A stretch of 64,000 bases of DNA from Flavobacteriaceae bacterium (GTDB lineage: Bacteria; Bacteroidota; Bacteroidia; Flavobacteriales; Flavobacteriaceae). Positions 8,137 through 16,000 of this stretch are shown here, piece after piece. Within the stretch, counting starts at the first letter, position 1; each line of letters begins with the position of its first letter. Location: positions 41,495 to 105,494 of the forward strand of contig JANQRC010000064.1 in NCBI GenBank assembly GCA_028284745.1, given 5' to 3'. The translations under genes and the position numbers were made by a program. The notes under the pieces were generated by a model. The model was given only the letters and a program-made list of their open reading frames with translations, did not search any database and had not been told where the DNA came from.

Positions 8137-8703
8137 TTATTCTTTGACGCGTTCTTGGTAGGTTCCTTTTTCGGTGTCGACCTTGATCTTGTCTCCCTCG
8201 TTGATAAACAAAGGGACATTGACACGTGCGCCAGTCTCAACGGTCGCAGGCTTTGTGGCATTCGTCGCCGTATTCCCTTTTACTCCAGGCTCTGTGTGCG
8301 TTACTTCTAGCACTACACTTTGTGGCATTTCTACAGAGAGCGGCAAACTGTCTTCTGTGTTAATGAGCACGGTGACCACCTCTCCCTCTTTCATAAGGTC
8401 TGGGGCATCCAAGGTGCTTTTTTGCAATGAGATCTGATCGTAATCGTCCGTGTTCATAAAGTGGTAGGTGTCACCTTCATTATACAGGTATTGGAACTTA
8501 TGTGTCTCTACACGAACGTCATCGATCTTATGTCCCGCGGAAAAGGTGTTGTCTATCACCTTTCCGGTAGTCACACTTTTTAACTTTGTTCTTACAAATG
8601 CTGGGCCCTTGCCGGGTTTCACATGTAGAAATTCAACGATCTTGTATATGTCATGGTTGTACCGAATGCACAATCCTTTTCTAATATCTGAAGTGTTTGC
8701 CAT
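8137..8703 (-). CDS. efp: translation elongation factor P
   Basis: EF-P relieves ribosome stalling at polyproline stretches. The product has 188 residues with the three-domain EF-P layout. The loop HVKPGKGPAFVRTKLK in domain I carries Lys32 at the tip, the position that is modified in other bacteria; no modifying enzyme is seen in the window. The C-terminal domain reads ETGARVNVPLFINEGDKIKV. It is embedded in the lipid A cluster, 12 nt after lpxA and 3 nt before the LpxD paralogue. Confidence 0.97.
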   Translation of the reverse strand: MANTSDIRKGLCIRYNHDIYKIVEFLHVKPGKGPAFVRTKLKSVTTGKVIDNTFSAGHKIDDVRVETHKFQYLYNEGDTYHFMNTDDYDQISLQKSTLDAPDLMKEGEVVTVLINTEDSLPLSVEMPQSVVLEVTHTEPGVKGNTATNATKPATVETGARVNVPLFINEGDKIKVDTEKGTYQERVKE

Positions 8704-8715
8704 TTAATTTTTTTG

Positions 8716-9501
8716 TTATGAATTTGAAAAGTACCCTTTCATGATGCCTCGCTGCGAGTCTTTTATAAATTGAAGGATCTCATCTCGCTCTGGTGTGGCG
8801 GGCATTTCGGCTTCGATGATCTCGGCCGCCTGAGAGTTATTGTAGTTTCTTTGATAAAGAATCCTGTATATGTTCTGTATCTCTCGGATCTTCTCGGTGG
8901 AAAATCCTCTCCTTCGCAAACCAACCGAATTGATTCCCACGTAGGAAAGAGGCTCTCTTGCTGCCTTTACGTATGGTGGGACATCTTTACGAACCAGTGA
9001 ACCTCCTGTTACAAAAGCATGATTGCCCACAGAACAGAACTGGTGCACAGCGGTCATACCCGCCAACACCACATTGTTGCCGACAGTTATATGTCCTGCC
9101 AATGTACTGTTGTTAGAGAAGATGCAGTTATCGCCGATGATACAATCATGCGCCACATGGCAATAGGCCATGATCAAGCAATTATTGCCGATCTTGGTCT
9201 TCATACGGTCGGCAGTGCCTTTGTTGATGGTAACGCACTCTCTGATGGTTACATTGTTCCCTATCTCGGCAGTAGTATCTTCTCCTTGGTACTTTAGGTC
9301 TTGCGGCGGTGCAGAGATCACTGCTCCAGGAAAGATGTTGCAGTTCTTGCCTATTCTTGCCCCTTCCATGATGGTCACATTACTACCTATCCATGTGCCT
9401 TCGCCGATCACCACATTGTTATGAATGGTTGTAAAGGGCTCGATCACTACATTCTTAGCGATCTTTGCTCCTGGATGAACATATGCTAAAGGTTGATTCA
9501 T
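8716..9501 (-). CDS. lpxA: acyl-ACP--UDP-N-acetylglucosamine O-acyltransferase LpxA
   Basis: LpxA adds the first 3-hydroxyacyl chain to UDP-GlcNAc in lipid A synthesis. The product has 261 residues with a hexapeptide-repeat beta helix (YVHPGAKIAKNVVIEPF onwards) and the catalytic histidine in AYCHVAHDCIIG. It ends in the usual alpha-helical domain (RRRGFSTEKIREIQNIYRIL). Its start follows the lpxC-fabZ stop directly (9502/9501), so the genes are translationally linked. Confidence 0.97.
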   Translation of the reverse strand: MNQPLAYVHPGAKIAKNVVIEPFTTIHNNVVIGEGTWIGSNVTIMEGARIGKNCNIFPGAVISAPPQDLKYQGEDTTAEIGNNVTIRECVTINKGTADRMKTKIGNNCLIMAYCHVAHDCIIGDNCIFSNNSTLAGHITVGNNVVLAGMTAVHQFCSVGNHAFVTGGSLVRKDVPPYVKAAREPLSYVGINSVGLRRRGFSTEKIREIQNIYRILYQRNYNNSQAAEIIEAEMPATPERDEILQFIKDSQRGIMKGYFSNS

Positions 9502-10908
9502 TTACTTGTCTTTTACTTTTACGATCTGTGCCATGATCTCGGCTTCAGAAACCAATTTGCCATTGGCATATGCTCGGGCTTGCATTTGACAGATTCCGCG
9601 ACGAATGGGCGTCATCAGGTCTAATTTGAAGATCAGTGTATCGCCGGGCACTACCTGTTGTTTGTATCGTACATTGTCGATCTTTAACAAATACGTCAAG
9701 TAGTTCTCAGGGTCAGGAACTGTGCTAAGCACAAGGATTCCACCCGTTTGGGCCATTGCTTCTATCTGTAGAACGCCCGGCATCACAGGTGCACCAGGAA
9801 AATGTCCCACAAAAAAGGGCTCGTTCATGGTAACGTTCTTGATGCCGATGACATGCTTGTCGGAAAGCTCTAAGATCTTGTCGACTAGCAAGAATGGCGG
9901 CCTGTGTGGTAGCATGGCCATGATGGCGTTCACGTCTTTTATGGGCGTTGCGTGCAAATCTACTTTGGGCACATAGTTACGGCGCTCGTTCTTGATGATC
10001 TTCTGCAATCGCTTTGCAAACTGGGTGTTTACGTAATGCCCGGGTTTGTTGGCAATTACCTTTCCTCGGATCCGTGCACCGATCAATGCGAGGTCGCCGA
10101 TAACATCCAATAGCTTATGCCTAGCTGCTTCGTTAGGATGATGAAGCGTCAAATTATCTAATATACCGTTTGGTTTTACAGATAATTTCTCCTTATTGAA
10201 AGCTTTTTCGAGCTTCTTCATGGTAGATTCAGAGATTTCCTTATCTACGTATACAATGGCATTGTTAAGGTCTCCTCCTTTGATGAGGCCATGCTCTAGA
10301 AGCATTTCTAATTCATGTAAAAAGCTAAAGGTTCTGGCATCAGCAATCTCATCCTTGAAGTCAGAGATATGCTTTAGCGTAGCATTTTGGGTGCCAAGAA
10401 TCTTGGTGCCAAAATCTACCATAGTGGTCACTTGATACTTGTCGGCAGGAATCACAGTGATCTCGCTTCCTGACTCTTCATCAACGTAGGAAATCACGTC
10501 TTTGACAATGTATTCGAACAATGGTGCGTCTTGCTCTTCAATGCCTGCTTCCTCAATAGCTTCGACAAAGAACTTTGACGAACCATCCATGATCGGCGGT
10601 TCGGAAGCATTCAGTTCAATGAGCACATTGTCAATGTCCATGCCTACTAAGGCTGCCAGAACGTGCTCGGACGTTTGAATCTTGACCCCCTTCTTTTCTA
10701 GGTTGGTGCCGCGCTGCGTGTTTACCACATAGCTTGCATCTGCCTCTATGATAGGTTCGCCCTCTAGGTCTATCCGTTTGAAAGCGTAACCGTGGTCTAC
10801 AGGTGCGGGCTTGAAGGTCATTACAACCTCTTTTCCTGTATGAAGCCCCACTCCCTTTAGTGTTGCTTCGGAGGCTATGGTTCGTTGGTTACGAACTTCG
10901 TTACTCAT
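9502..10908 (-). CDS. lpxC-fabZ: bifunctional LpxC deacetylase / FabZ dehydratase
   Basis: A natural fusion typical of Bacteroidota. The N-terminal LpxC part (about residues 1-300) removes acetate from UDP-3-O-acyl-GlcNAc, the committed lipid A step; zinc-site residues are visible in LTLHHPNEAARHKLLDVIGD. The C-terminal FabZ part (about 320-468) has HRPPFLLVDKILEL and the catalytic histidine region FFVGHFPGAPVMPG. I chose the ATG at 10908 (MSNEVRNQRTIASEATLKGV), giving 468 residues. An upstream extension would run deep into lpxD and adds sequence unlike LpxC. The start overlaps the lpxD stop by 8 nt (ATGAGTAA), indicating coupled translation. Confidence 0.95.
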   Translation of the reverse strand: MSNEVRNQRTIASEATLKGVGLHTGKEVVMTFKPAPVDHGYAFKRIDLEGEPIIEADASYVVNTQRGTNLEKKGVKIQTSEHVLAALVGMDIDNVLIELNASEPPIMDGSSKFFVEAIEEAGIEEQDAPLFEYIVKDVISYVDEESGSEITVIPADKYQVTTMVDFGTKILGTQNATLKHISDFKDEIADARTFSFLHELEMLLEHGLIKGGDLNNAIVYVDKEISESTMKKLEKAFNKEKLSVKPNGILDNLTLHHPNEAARHKLLDVIGDLALIGARIRGKVIANKPGHYVNTQFAKRLQKIIKNERRNYVPKVDLHATPIKDVNAIMAMLPHRPPFLLVDKILELSDKHVIGIKNVTMNEPFFVGHFPGAPVMPGVLQIEAMAQTGGILVLSTVPDPENYLTYLLKIDNVRYKQQVVPGDTLIFKLDLMTPIRRGICQMQARAYANGKLVSEAEIMAQIVKVKDK

Positions 10909-11929
10909 TATCCTTAAGCTTTTTTTCGATTTGATGAATTGTGTTTGCCATTCTTGGCAAATTCTTGAAGTGGACGTATGATTTGTTGTAATCGCCATAA
11001 TTCAAGGCAGGTGACCCTTGCAATACCTCATTGTCTTTCACATTACGCCCGATACCAGACTGCGCTTGGATCTTGACATTGTCTCCTATGATGATATGCC
11101 CGACGATCCCAACTTGACCACCAATCATGCAGTTCTTCCCTATCTTGGTAGACCCAGCAATTCCTGTTTGTGCGGCAATCACCGTATTCTCGCCTACTTC
11201 TACATTGTGTGCGATCTGGATCTGATTGTCCAACTTCACACCTCTCTTGATGACCGTGGAGCCTAATGTTGCTCTGTCGATGGTAGTGCCAGCGCCAACA
11301 TCCACATGATCCTCAAGGATGACATTGCCCGTTTGCGGGACTTTTTTGTATTCTCCATTCTCATTAGGTGCAAAGCCAAAACCATCAGCTCCTACAACGG
11401 CTCCGCTATGGATCACACAATGGTCTCCTATGATACTTTCAGAATATACTTTGGCACCAGCAAACACAACCACATTGTCACCAATGATCACATTGTCACC
11501 AATGTATGCATTGGGATATAGCTTGACATTAGTGCCAATGCTAACATTTTCGCCTACATAAGCAAATGCACCTATATAAATGCCATCACCGTATCTAGCA
11601 GAACCAGAAACAAATGATGGTTGCTCTATCCCGACCTTGTTCATCTTCACTTGGTTGTAATATTCAAGGAGCTTAGAAAAGGACTTATAGGCATCATCTA
11701 CCTTGATGAGTGTGGTATCCAGCTTTTCTTCAATCTCAAAAGACCTATTCACAATGGTGATAGAGGCTTTGGTGGTGTAGATGTGTTGCGTGTACTTGGG
11801 ATTGGCCAAAAAAGTAAGAGACCCCGTGGTGCCTTCCTCTATTTTGGCGAGTTTTGATACTTCTACATCAGGATTGCCGACGATGTCTCCTTCAAGAATG
11901 CCTGCAATTTGTGTTGCTGTGAATTTCAT
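10901..11929 (-). CDS. lpxD: UDP-3-O-(3-hydroxyacyl)glucosamine N-acyltransferase LpxD
   Basis: LpxD adds the N-linked hydroxyacyl chain in lipid A synthesis. The product from the ATG at 11929 (MKFTATQIAGILEG) has 342 residues. The N-terminal uridine-binding domain is followed by hexapeptide repeats, with the catalytic His in IQIAHNVEVG, and a C-terminal helix (LPRMANTIHQIEKKLK). A TTG 9 nt upstream lies inside the -7 box TACTTTTG and is rejected as start. It is the first gene of the lpxD, lpxC-fabZ, lpxA, efp, lpxD-like run. The predicted transcript start is within a few bases of the ATG. Confidence 0.96.
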   Translation of the reverse strand: MKFTATQIAGILEGDIVGNPDVEVSKLAKIEEGTTGSLTFLANPKYTQHIYTTKASITIVNRSFEIEEKLDTTLIKVDDAYKSFSKLLEYYNQVKMNKVGIEQPSFVSGSARYGDGIYIGAFAYVGENVSIGTNVKLYPNAYIGDNVIIGDNVVVFAGAKVYSESIIGDHCVIHSGAVVGADGFGFAPNENGEYKKVPQTGNVILEDHVDVGAGTTIDRATLGSTVIKRGVKLDNQIQIAHNVEVGENTVIAAQTGIAGSTKIGKNCMIGGQVGIVGHIIIGDNVKIQAQSGIGRNVKDNEVLQGSPALNYGDYNKSYVHFKNLPRMANTIHQIEKKLKDNE

Positions 11930-11935
11930 TAAGCG

Positions 11936-11943
11936 CAAAAGTA
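11936..11943 (-). promoter_or_regulatory. putative -7 box of the lipid A operon
   Basis: TACTTTTG on the minus strand matches TAnnTTTG exactly and ends 6 nt before the lpxD ATG. Transcription starting at the usual distance would give an essentially leaderless lpxD mRNA. Confidence 0.6.
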
Positions 11944-11954
11944 TAAAAAATGTG

Positions 11955-13184
11955 TTAAAATCCTTCTTTGGGATAACACAGAAAGTATTTCGTGACCGGC
12001 TTAGAGAGTGCTTCGATATTCAGTTGGTCCGAAGCTTTGGCCACATCCTTCAGTTTTCCTGATTTCATCAAGATGTTTATGTTCTGCAGGTCGACATTGT
12101 ATGCCTGGTTGATGACCTTATCAGTAAACACAAAATAGGAAGCGTCCCCACTGCTGATCCCCTGTTCTTGAGCGAACCGTTCTACAAGCTGTGATAGTTT
12201 CTTGTCTGAAACTGGCTTGTCTTTGTACTTTACCTTCAAAAGCCTACGCTCGATCAACATGTTGCTCAGGCTCGATAGCACAAAGTCTTCATGATCCTGC
12301 CATGATTTCATGGCTGCCAGGATGTCTACATCATCTAATCTAGAGAACAATTCTAGCACTTCGATACCAAACCCCTTGAGGTCTATCTCGTTCTTCAAGA
12401 AAAATTGCAAAGGCTTGCTCGCGGACAGCCCGACACCTTTTGCCGTAAGTTCTTTGGCACGTTGCAACAAACGCATCAGAAGCTGTTCGGCGACCAGCCC
12501 TGTTTTATGAAGATACACTTGCCAGTACATGAATCGTCTTGAGGTCAAAAACTTCTCGACGGGGTAGATTCCCTTTTCTTCAACCACCAGTTGGTCTTCT
12601 ACCACATTCAGCATCGAGATGAGTCGTTCCGAATTGATGTTTCCCTCTGCCACACCTGTGTAGAAACTATCGCGCTTCAGGTAATCAGATCGATCCATGT
12701 CTAGCTGACTACTGATCAACTGATTCATGAACATGCGATCGTACGCTCCTCTAAAGATCTGAAGCGCCAGCGTTAAACTTCCGTTAAACTCGCGATTCAA
12801 TTCATGCATGAAAAGCAACGAGACCTCTTCGTGATGTACGTCTCTCACAATGCTATTTTCCATTGCGTGAGAGAATGGCCCATGACCAATATCATGAAGC
12901 AAGATAGCAATCTCAAGCGCCTGTTTCTCTTCCTCTGAGATGGCAACACCCTTGTAGCGAAGCACTTGCACCGCTTTCTGCATGAGGTGCATGCAGCCCA
13001 GCGCATGATGAAAGCGCGTATGATGTGCTCCAGGAAAAACCAGATACGAAAGCCCCATTTGTGTGATGCGACGAAGACGTTGAAAGTATCGGTGCTCGAT
13101 CAACTGAAAGATCAGCGGATCTTGAATGGTAATAAACCCATAGATAGGATCGTTAAAAATCTTGAGCTTCGTAGGAGTATTCAA
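11955..13184 (-). CDS. HD-domain phosphohydrolase
   Basis: The product has 409 residues. The HD metal site is seen in AHHTRFHHALG (about 53-63) and LLHDIGHGPFSHAMEN (about 95-110), as in dNTPase/YdhJ-type HD proteins. The N terminus TKLKIFNDPIYGFITI is typical of the Bacteroidota member. The substrate is not known; dNTP hydrolysis is a possibility by family. The best start is a TTG at 13184 because no in-frame ATG is near; the -7 box at 13210-13217 gives a short leader. It is divergent from porX. Confidence 0.85.
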   Translation of the reverse strand: MNTPTKLKIFNDPIYGFITIQDPLIFQLIEHRYFQRLRRITQMGLSYLVFPGAHHTRFHHALGCMHLMQKAVQVLRYKGVAISEEEKQALEIAILLHDIGHGPFSHAMENSIVRDVHHEEVSLLFMHELNREFNGSLTLALQIFRGAYDRMFMNQLISSQLDMDRSDYLKRDSFYTGVAEGNINSERLISMLNVVEDQLVVEEKGIYPVEKFLTSRRFMYWQVYLHKTGLVAEQLLMRLLQRAKELTAKGVGLSASKPLQFFLKNEIDLKGFGIEVLELFSRLDDVDILAAMKSWQDHEDFVLSSLSNMLIERRLLKVKYKDKPVSDKKLSQLVERFAQEQGISSGDASYFVFTDKVINQAYNVDLQNINILMKSGKLKDVAKASDQLNIEALSKPVTKYFLCYPKEGF

Positions 13185-13209
13185 ACTGATACCTTTAACT
13201 TGCGAATTG

Positions 13210-13217
13210 CAAATATA
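13210..13217 (-). promoter_or_regulatory. putative -7 box upstream of the HD gene
   Basis: TATATTTG on the minus strand matches TAnnTTTG. It ends 25 nt before the TTG start of the HD gene, in the short gap shared with divergent porX. Confidence 0.5.
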
Positions 13218-13222
13218 GCCAT

Positions 13223-14767
13223 ATGAACAAAATCAAAGTCCTTTGGGTCGACGACGAGATCGACCTACTGAAACCACATATCATTTTCCTGGAAAAGAAA
13301 AACTATGAAGTAGCTACTTGCCAGAGTGGCTCGGAGGCCATCGAGATGATTGACGAACAACGCTTCGACATTGTCTTTCTAGATGAGAATATGCCTGGGA
13401 TCACTGGTTTGGAGACATTGTCGGAGATAAAGGCGAAGCAAGATAGTTTGCCCGTTGTGATGATCACCAAGAGCGAGGAAGAATACATCATGGAAGAGGC
13501 CATAGGCTCTAAGATCGCTGATTACCTCATAAAACCTGTAAACCCGAATCAGATATTGCTTAGCCTGAAGAAAAATCTTGACCACTCTAGGTTAGTGACC
13601 GAGAAGACTACCTCAGACTACCAGCAGGAGTTCCGCAAGATAGCCATGGACATGGCTATGGTAAACTCCTTGGAAGAGTGGATAGTGCTTTACCAGCGTT
13701 TGATCTATTGGGAGATAGCGCTCGAAGACATCGAGGACAACAGCATGTTCGAAATTCTTGAATCGCAGAAACTAGAGGCCAATTCGCAATTCGCAAAATT
13801 CGTAGAGCGCAATTATTTGGGCTGGTTTCAAGAAGGAGGTGCGCCAGTGATGTCGCACACACTTTTTAAAGAGTTGGTAAAGCCTGAGTTGGGCGATCAA
13901 CCAGTACTATTGGTGGTTATTGACAATTTGCGTTACGACCAATGGAAAGCTTTTGAACCCATTTTGGCAAATCACTACAAGAAAGAGAAAGAAGAGCCTT
14001 ACCTAAGTATTTTACCAACAGCCACTCAGTATGCCAGAAACGCGATTTTCTCTGGTCTGATGCCCTTGGATATGGAGAAGCTGCATCCAGAATGGTGGAA
14101 GAATGATACGGATGAAGGAGGCAAAAACCAATTCGAAGATAAATTCCTTGCTGCGCAACTAAAGCGGCTAGGCCTAAACATCAAGTCGCAATACCATAAG
14201 ATCTCCAACCTCAAGAACGGCAAGAGATTGGCCGACAATTTCAAATCGCAAAGGGACAATGACCTTACGGTCGTCGTGTACAATTTTGTGGATATGATAT
14301 CGCATGCGAAGACCGACATGGAGGTTATCAAGGAACTGGCCTCTACCGACAAGGCCTACCGAAGCCTCACGCAAAGTTGGTTTAAGAACAGTCCGCTCTT
14401 AGAGGTCATTCAACAAGCCCAACAATTGGGGATGAAGTTGATCATCACCACAGACCATGGCACTATCAATGTGAAGAATCCATCAAAAGTGATCGGGGAT
14501 CGCGATACGAGCCTAAATCTGCGCTATAAAACTGGCAGAAGCCTCACCTATGAAGATAAAGAAGTACTGCCGGCGACCAATCCAAAGGAGTATCACCTAC
14601 CCGCCATCAATATGAGTAGTTCGTTCATTTTTGCGAAGAACGACTTTTTCTTTGCCTACCCGAATAACTATAATCACTATGTGAGCTTTTATAGAAACAC
14701 CTACCAGCATGGTGGCGTGTCTCTAGAAGAAATGGTCATTCCGTTTGTTGTGCTCTCGCCTAAATAA
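13223..14767 (+). CDS. porX: PorX-type response regulator with PglZ domain
   Basis: The product has 514 residues. The CheY-like receiver (1-120) has the acidic pair VDDE near the N terminus, the phospho-acceptor Asp54 in FLDENMPG, a Thr/Ser-Lys pair around MITKSEE, and KPVNP. A linker leads to a PglZ/alkaline-phosphatase-like domain (about 205-514) with LLVVIDNLRYDQW and TTDHGTINVKNP carrying metal ligands. This architecture defines PorX, which with the sensor PorY controls type IX secretion in Bacteroidota and has been reported to hydrolyse oligonucleotides. No PorY or secretion gene is nearby. tsaE follows. Confidence 0.93.
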   Translation: MNKIKVLWVDDEIDLLKPHIIFLEKKNYEVATCQSGSEAIEMIDEQRFDIVFLDENMPGITGLETLSEIKAKQDSLPVVMITKSEEEYIMEEAIGSKIADYLIKPVNPNQILLSLKKNLDHSRLVTEKTTSDYQQEFRKIAMDMAMVNSLEEWIVLYQRLIYWEIALEDIEDNSMFEILESQKLEANSQFAKFVERNYLGWFQEGGAPVMSHTLFKELVKPELGDQPVLLVVIDNLRYDQWKAFEPILANHYKKEKEEPYLSILPTATQYARNAIFSGLMPLDMEKLHPEWWKNDTDEGGKNQFEDKFLAAQLKRLGLNIKSQYHKISNLKNGKRLADNFKSQRDNDLTVVVYNFVDMISHAKTDMEVIKELASTDKAYRSLTQSWFKNSPLLEVIQQAQQLGMKLIITTDHGTINVKNPSKVIGDRDTSLNLRYKTGRSLTYEDKEVLPATNPKEYHLPAINMSSSFIFAKNDFFFAYPNNYNHYVSFYRNTYQHGGVSLEEMVIPFVVLSPK

Positions 14768-14771
14768 GCAT

Positions 14772-14779
14772 TATTTTTG
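14772..14779 (+). promoter_or_regulatory. putative -7 box upstream of tsaE
   Basis: TATTTTTG matches TAnnTTTG and lies 4 nt after the porX stop, 15 nt before the tsaE ATG. It overlaps the upstream TTG (14777), which argues against that TTG as a start codon. Confidence 0.5.
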
Positions 14780-14794
14780 CACAAAATTTTCGAG

Positions 14795-15220
14795 ATGCAG
14801 TTTGAATACAAACTCGATGAGATCGACAAAATTGCTGAGCATGTTATGAAACAGCTAAATTCTGTGGTGGTGTTCTATGGAGGTCTCGGTGCAGGCAAGA
14901 CCACGCTGATCAAAGCACTTATCAAGACCATGGGTGGCGATACAGCCACAAGCAGCCCTACGTTCTCTCTAGTAAACGAGTACCAGACTGCAAAGGGAAA
15001 GGTATATCACCTAGACCTCTATCGTATTGAAAGTCAAGAAGAAGCTCTAGACCTTGGTGTGGAAGAGCACCTGTATGGGGATGCACAGGCTTTTATCGAA
15101 TGGCCGCAGGTCATAGAAGAACTACTCCCTGCAGACCATACGATCATCGAAATTTCTGGCATTTCGTCCGATCAGCGAATGTTAAAGATCATGAATAATT
15201 CACCAAGAAGCAATTGCTAA
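14795..15220 (+). CDS. tsaE: tRNA threonylcarbamoyladenosine biosynthesis ATPase TsaE
   Basis: TsaE is the ATPase partner of TsaB/TsaD in making the t6A37 modification of ANN-decoding tRNAs. From the ATG at 14795 (MQFEYKLDEIDKIAEHV) it has 141 residues. The Walker A loop GGLGAGKTTLIKAL, the conserved TSSPTFSLVNEY, YHLDLYRI and FIEWPQ are all visible. The TTG at 14777 is not used here because it lies in a -7 box. It follows porX by 27 nt. TsaB and TsaD are not in the window. Confidence 0.93.
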   Translation: MQFEYKLDEIDKIAEHVMKQLNSVVVFYGGLGAGKTTLIKALIKTMGGDTATSSPTFSLVNEYQTAKGKVYHLDLYRIESQEEALDLGVEEHLYGDAQAFIEWPQVIEELLPADHTIIEISGISSDQRMLKIMNNSPRSNC

Positions 15221-15339
15221 TTTTTTTTGACTATTTTAGCAACCTCTTCTCGGAATTACTATCTTTACAGTAGATTCAACCTAGCGTAAACTAACAAATA
15301 TACGGCGAAAGTATTCATCTCTATTAACTTATTTTGCCA

Positions 15340-15347
15340 TAGGTTTG
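15340..15347 (+). promoter_or_regulatory. putative -7 box upstream of the small lipoprotein gene
   Basis: TAGGTTTG matches TAnnTTTG and ends 34 nt before the ATG at 15382. Confidence 0.45.
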
Positions 15348-15381
15348 TGGTTGTCTTATTAACCCTAAACCTCTATTCAAA

Positions 15382-15549
15382 ATGAAAACTAGAAAGTTCT
15401 TCTCCGTATTCGCATTAGTAGTATTTGGTTCGATCGTTCTAGCATCATGCAATGATGATAGCACAGCAGAAGACGAAAACCTTTATGACACAGAGCTCAT
15501 CAAAAACAGCGTCAAAAAAGAAAAAATCGTACGCGGTTCTGCTGGGTAG
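15382..15549 (+). CDS. small lipoprotein, 55 aa
   Basis: The frame encodes 55 residues starting MKTRKFFSVFALVVFGSIV, with a lipobox LASC placing the lipidated Cys at residue 23. The mature part is short, acidic then basic (NDDSTAEDENLYDTEL, ending KKEKIVRGSAG). The signal peptide, lipobox, and an upstream -7 box with a 34-nt leader make it likely to be real. Its last 65 nt overlap, in another frame, the start of the next gene. Function is unknown. The alternative, a spurious frame, is unlikely given the well-formed lipoprotein signal. Confidence 0.75.
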   Translation: MKTRKFFSVFALVVFGSIVLASCNDDSTAEDENLYDTELIKNSVKKEKIVRGSAG

Positions 15550-15997
15550 CCTAGTAGCGCTACTTATAGCTATATCGCCTTACATTTTTTACTCATATAA
15601 AGGAGTCCCAGATAGCCGAACTTGGGAGACTCCTTTTTTTATTTATGAGAGTCCGCATTTTGGTAGTGCTAATATGGCCTTTTGGTTTATCCTTACTAAA
15701 GTCGTTCCATTACTACTGTTGACTTTATGGTTTATAACCTGTAGGCATTGGTGGTATCATGTAATACTCATACCAATAGCTATGTATGTCTTTCAATTAT
15801 TTACTGCAATCAACGATGATGCTCAGTACGTTGATGAGGTTGAGATCATTTGGTTGTTTCCCATAATGCTTATAGTCATCCCTTTTGTATATTTAATCAG
15901 AATAAAACTTTTCGAAAAATATGTATTAGGTATTGACCTCAGAAAGATTGAAAAGGAATTAGAGGAGTACCAATCTGATGAAACAGACAACGCCTAA
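15485..15997 (+). CDS. conserved multi-pass membrane protein
   Basis: From the ATG at 15485 (MTQSSSKTASKKKKSYAVLL) the product has 170 residues. A cationic N terminus is followed by about four hydrophobic segments (LLGSLVALLIAISPYIF, FWFILTKVVPLLLLTLWFI, HVILIPIAMYVFQLF, IIWLFPIMLIVIPFVYLI) and a charged tail (KIEKELEEYQSDETDN). I do not recognise a function. The start lies inside the preceding lipoprotein gene, a 65-nt out-of-frame overlap suggesting coupled translation. The ald gene begins 3 nt after its stop. Confidence 0.75.
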   Translation: MTQSSSKTASKKKKSYAVLLGSLVALLIAISPYIFYSYKGVPDSRTWETPFFIYESPHFGSANMAFWFILTKVVPLLLLTLWFITCRHWWYHVILIPIAMYVFQLFTAINDDAQYVDEVEIIWLFPIMLIVIPFVYLIRIKLFEKYVLGIDLRKIEKELEEYQSDETDNA

Positions 15998-16000
15998 CCT

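Noticed and set aside
10909..10998. 30-residue N-terminal extension of lpxC-fabZ
   Set aside because: It would overlap lpxD by about 100 nt and does not look like LpxC; the ATG at 10908 overlaps the lpxD stop naturally.
15200..15240. Terminator after tsaE
   Set aside because: There is a run of eight T, but the preceding AGCAATTGCT palindrome can form only a 3-bp stem, so a rho-independent terminator is not well supported.
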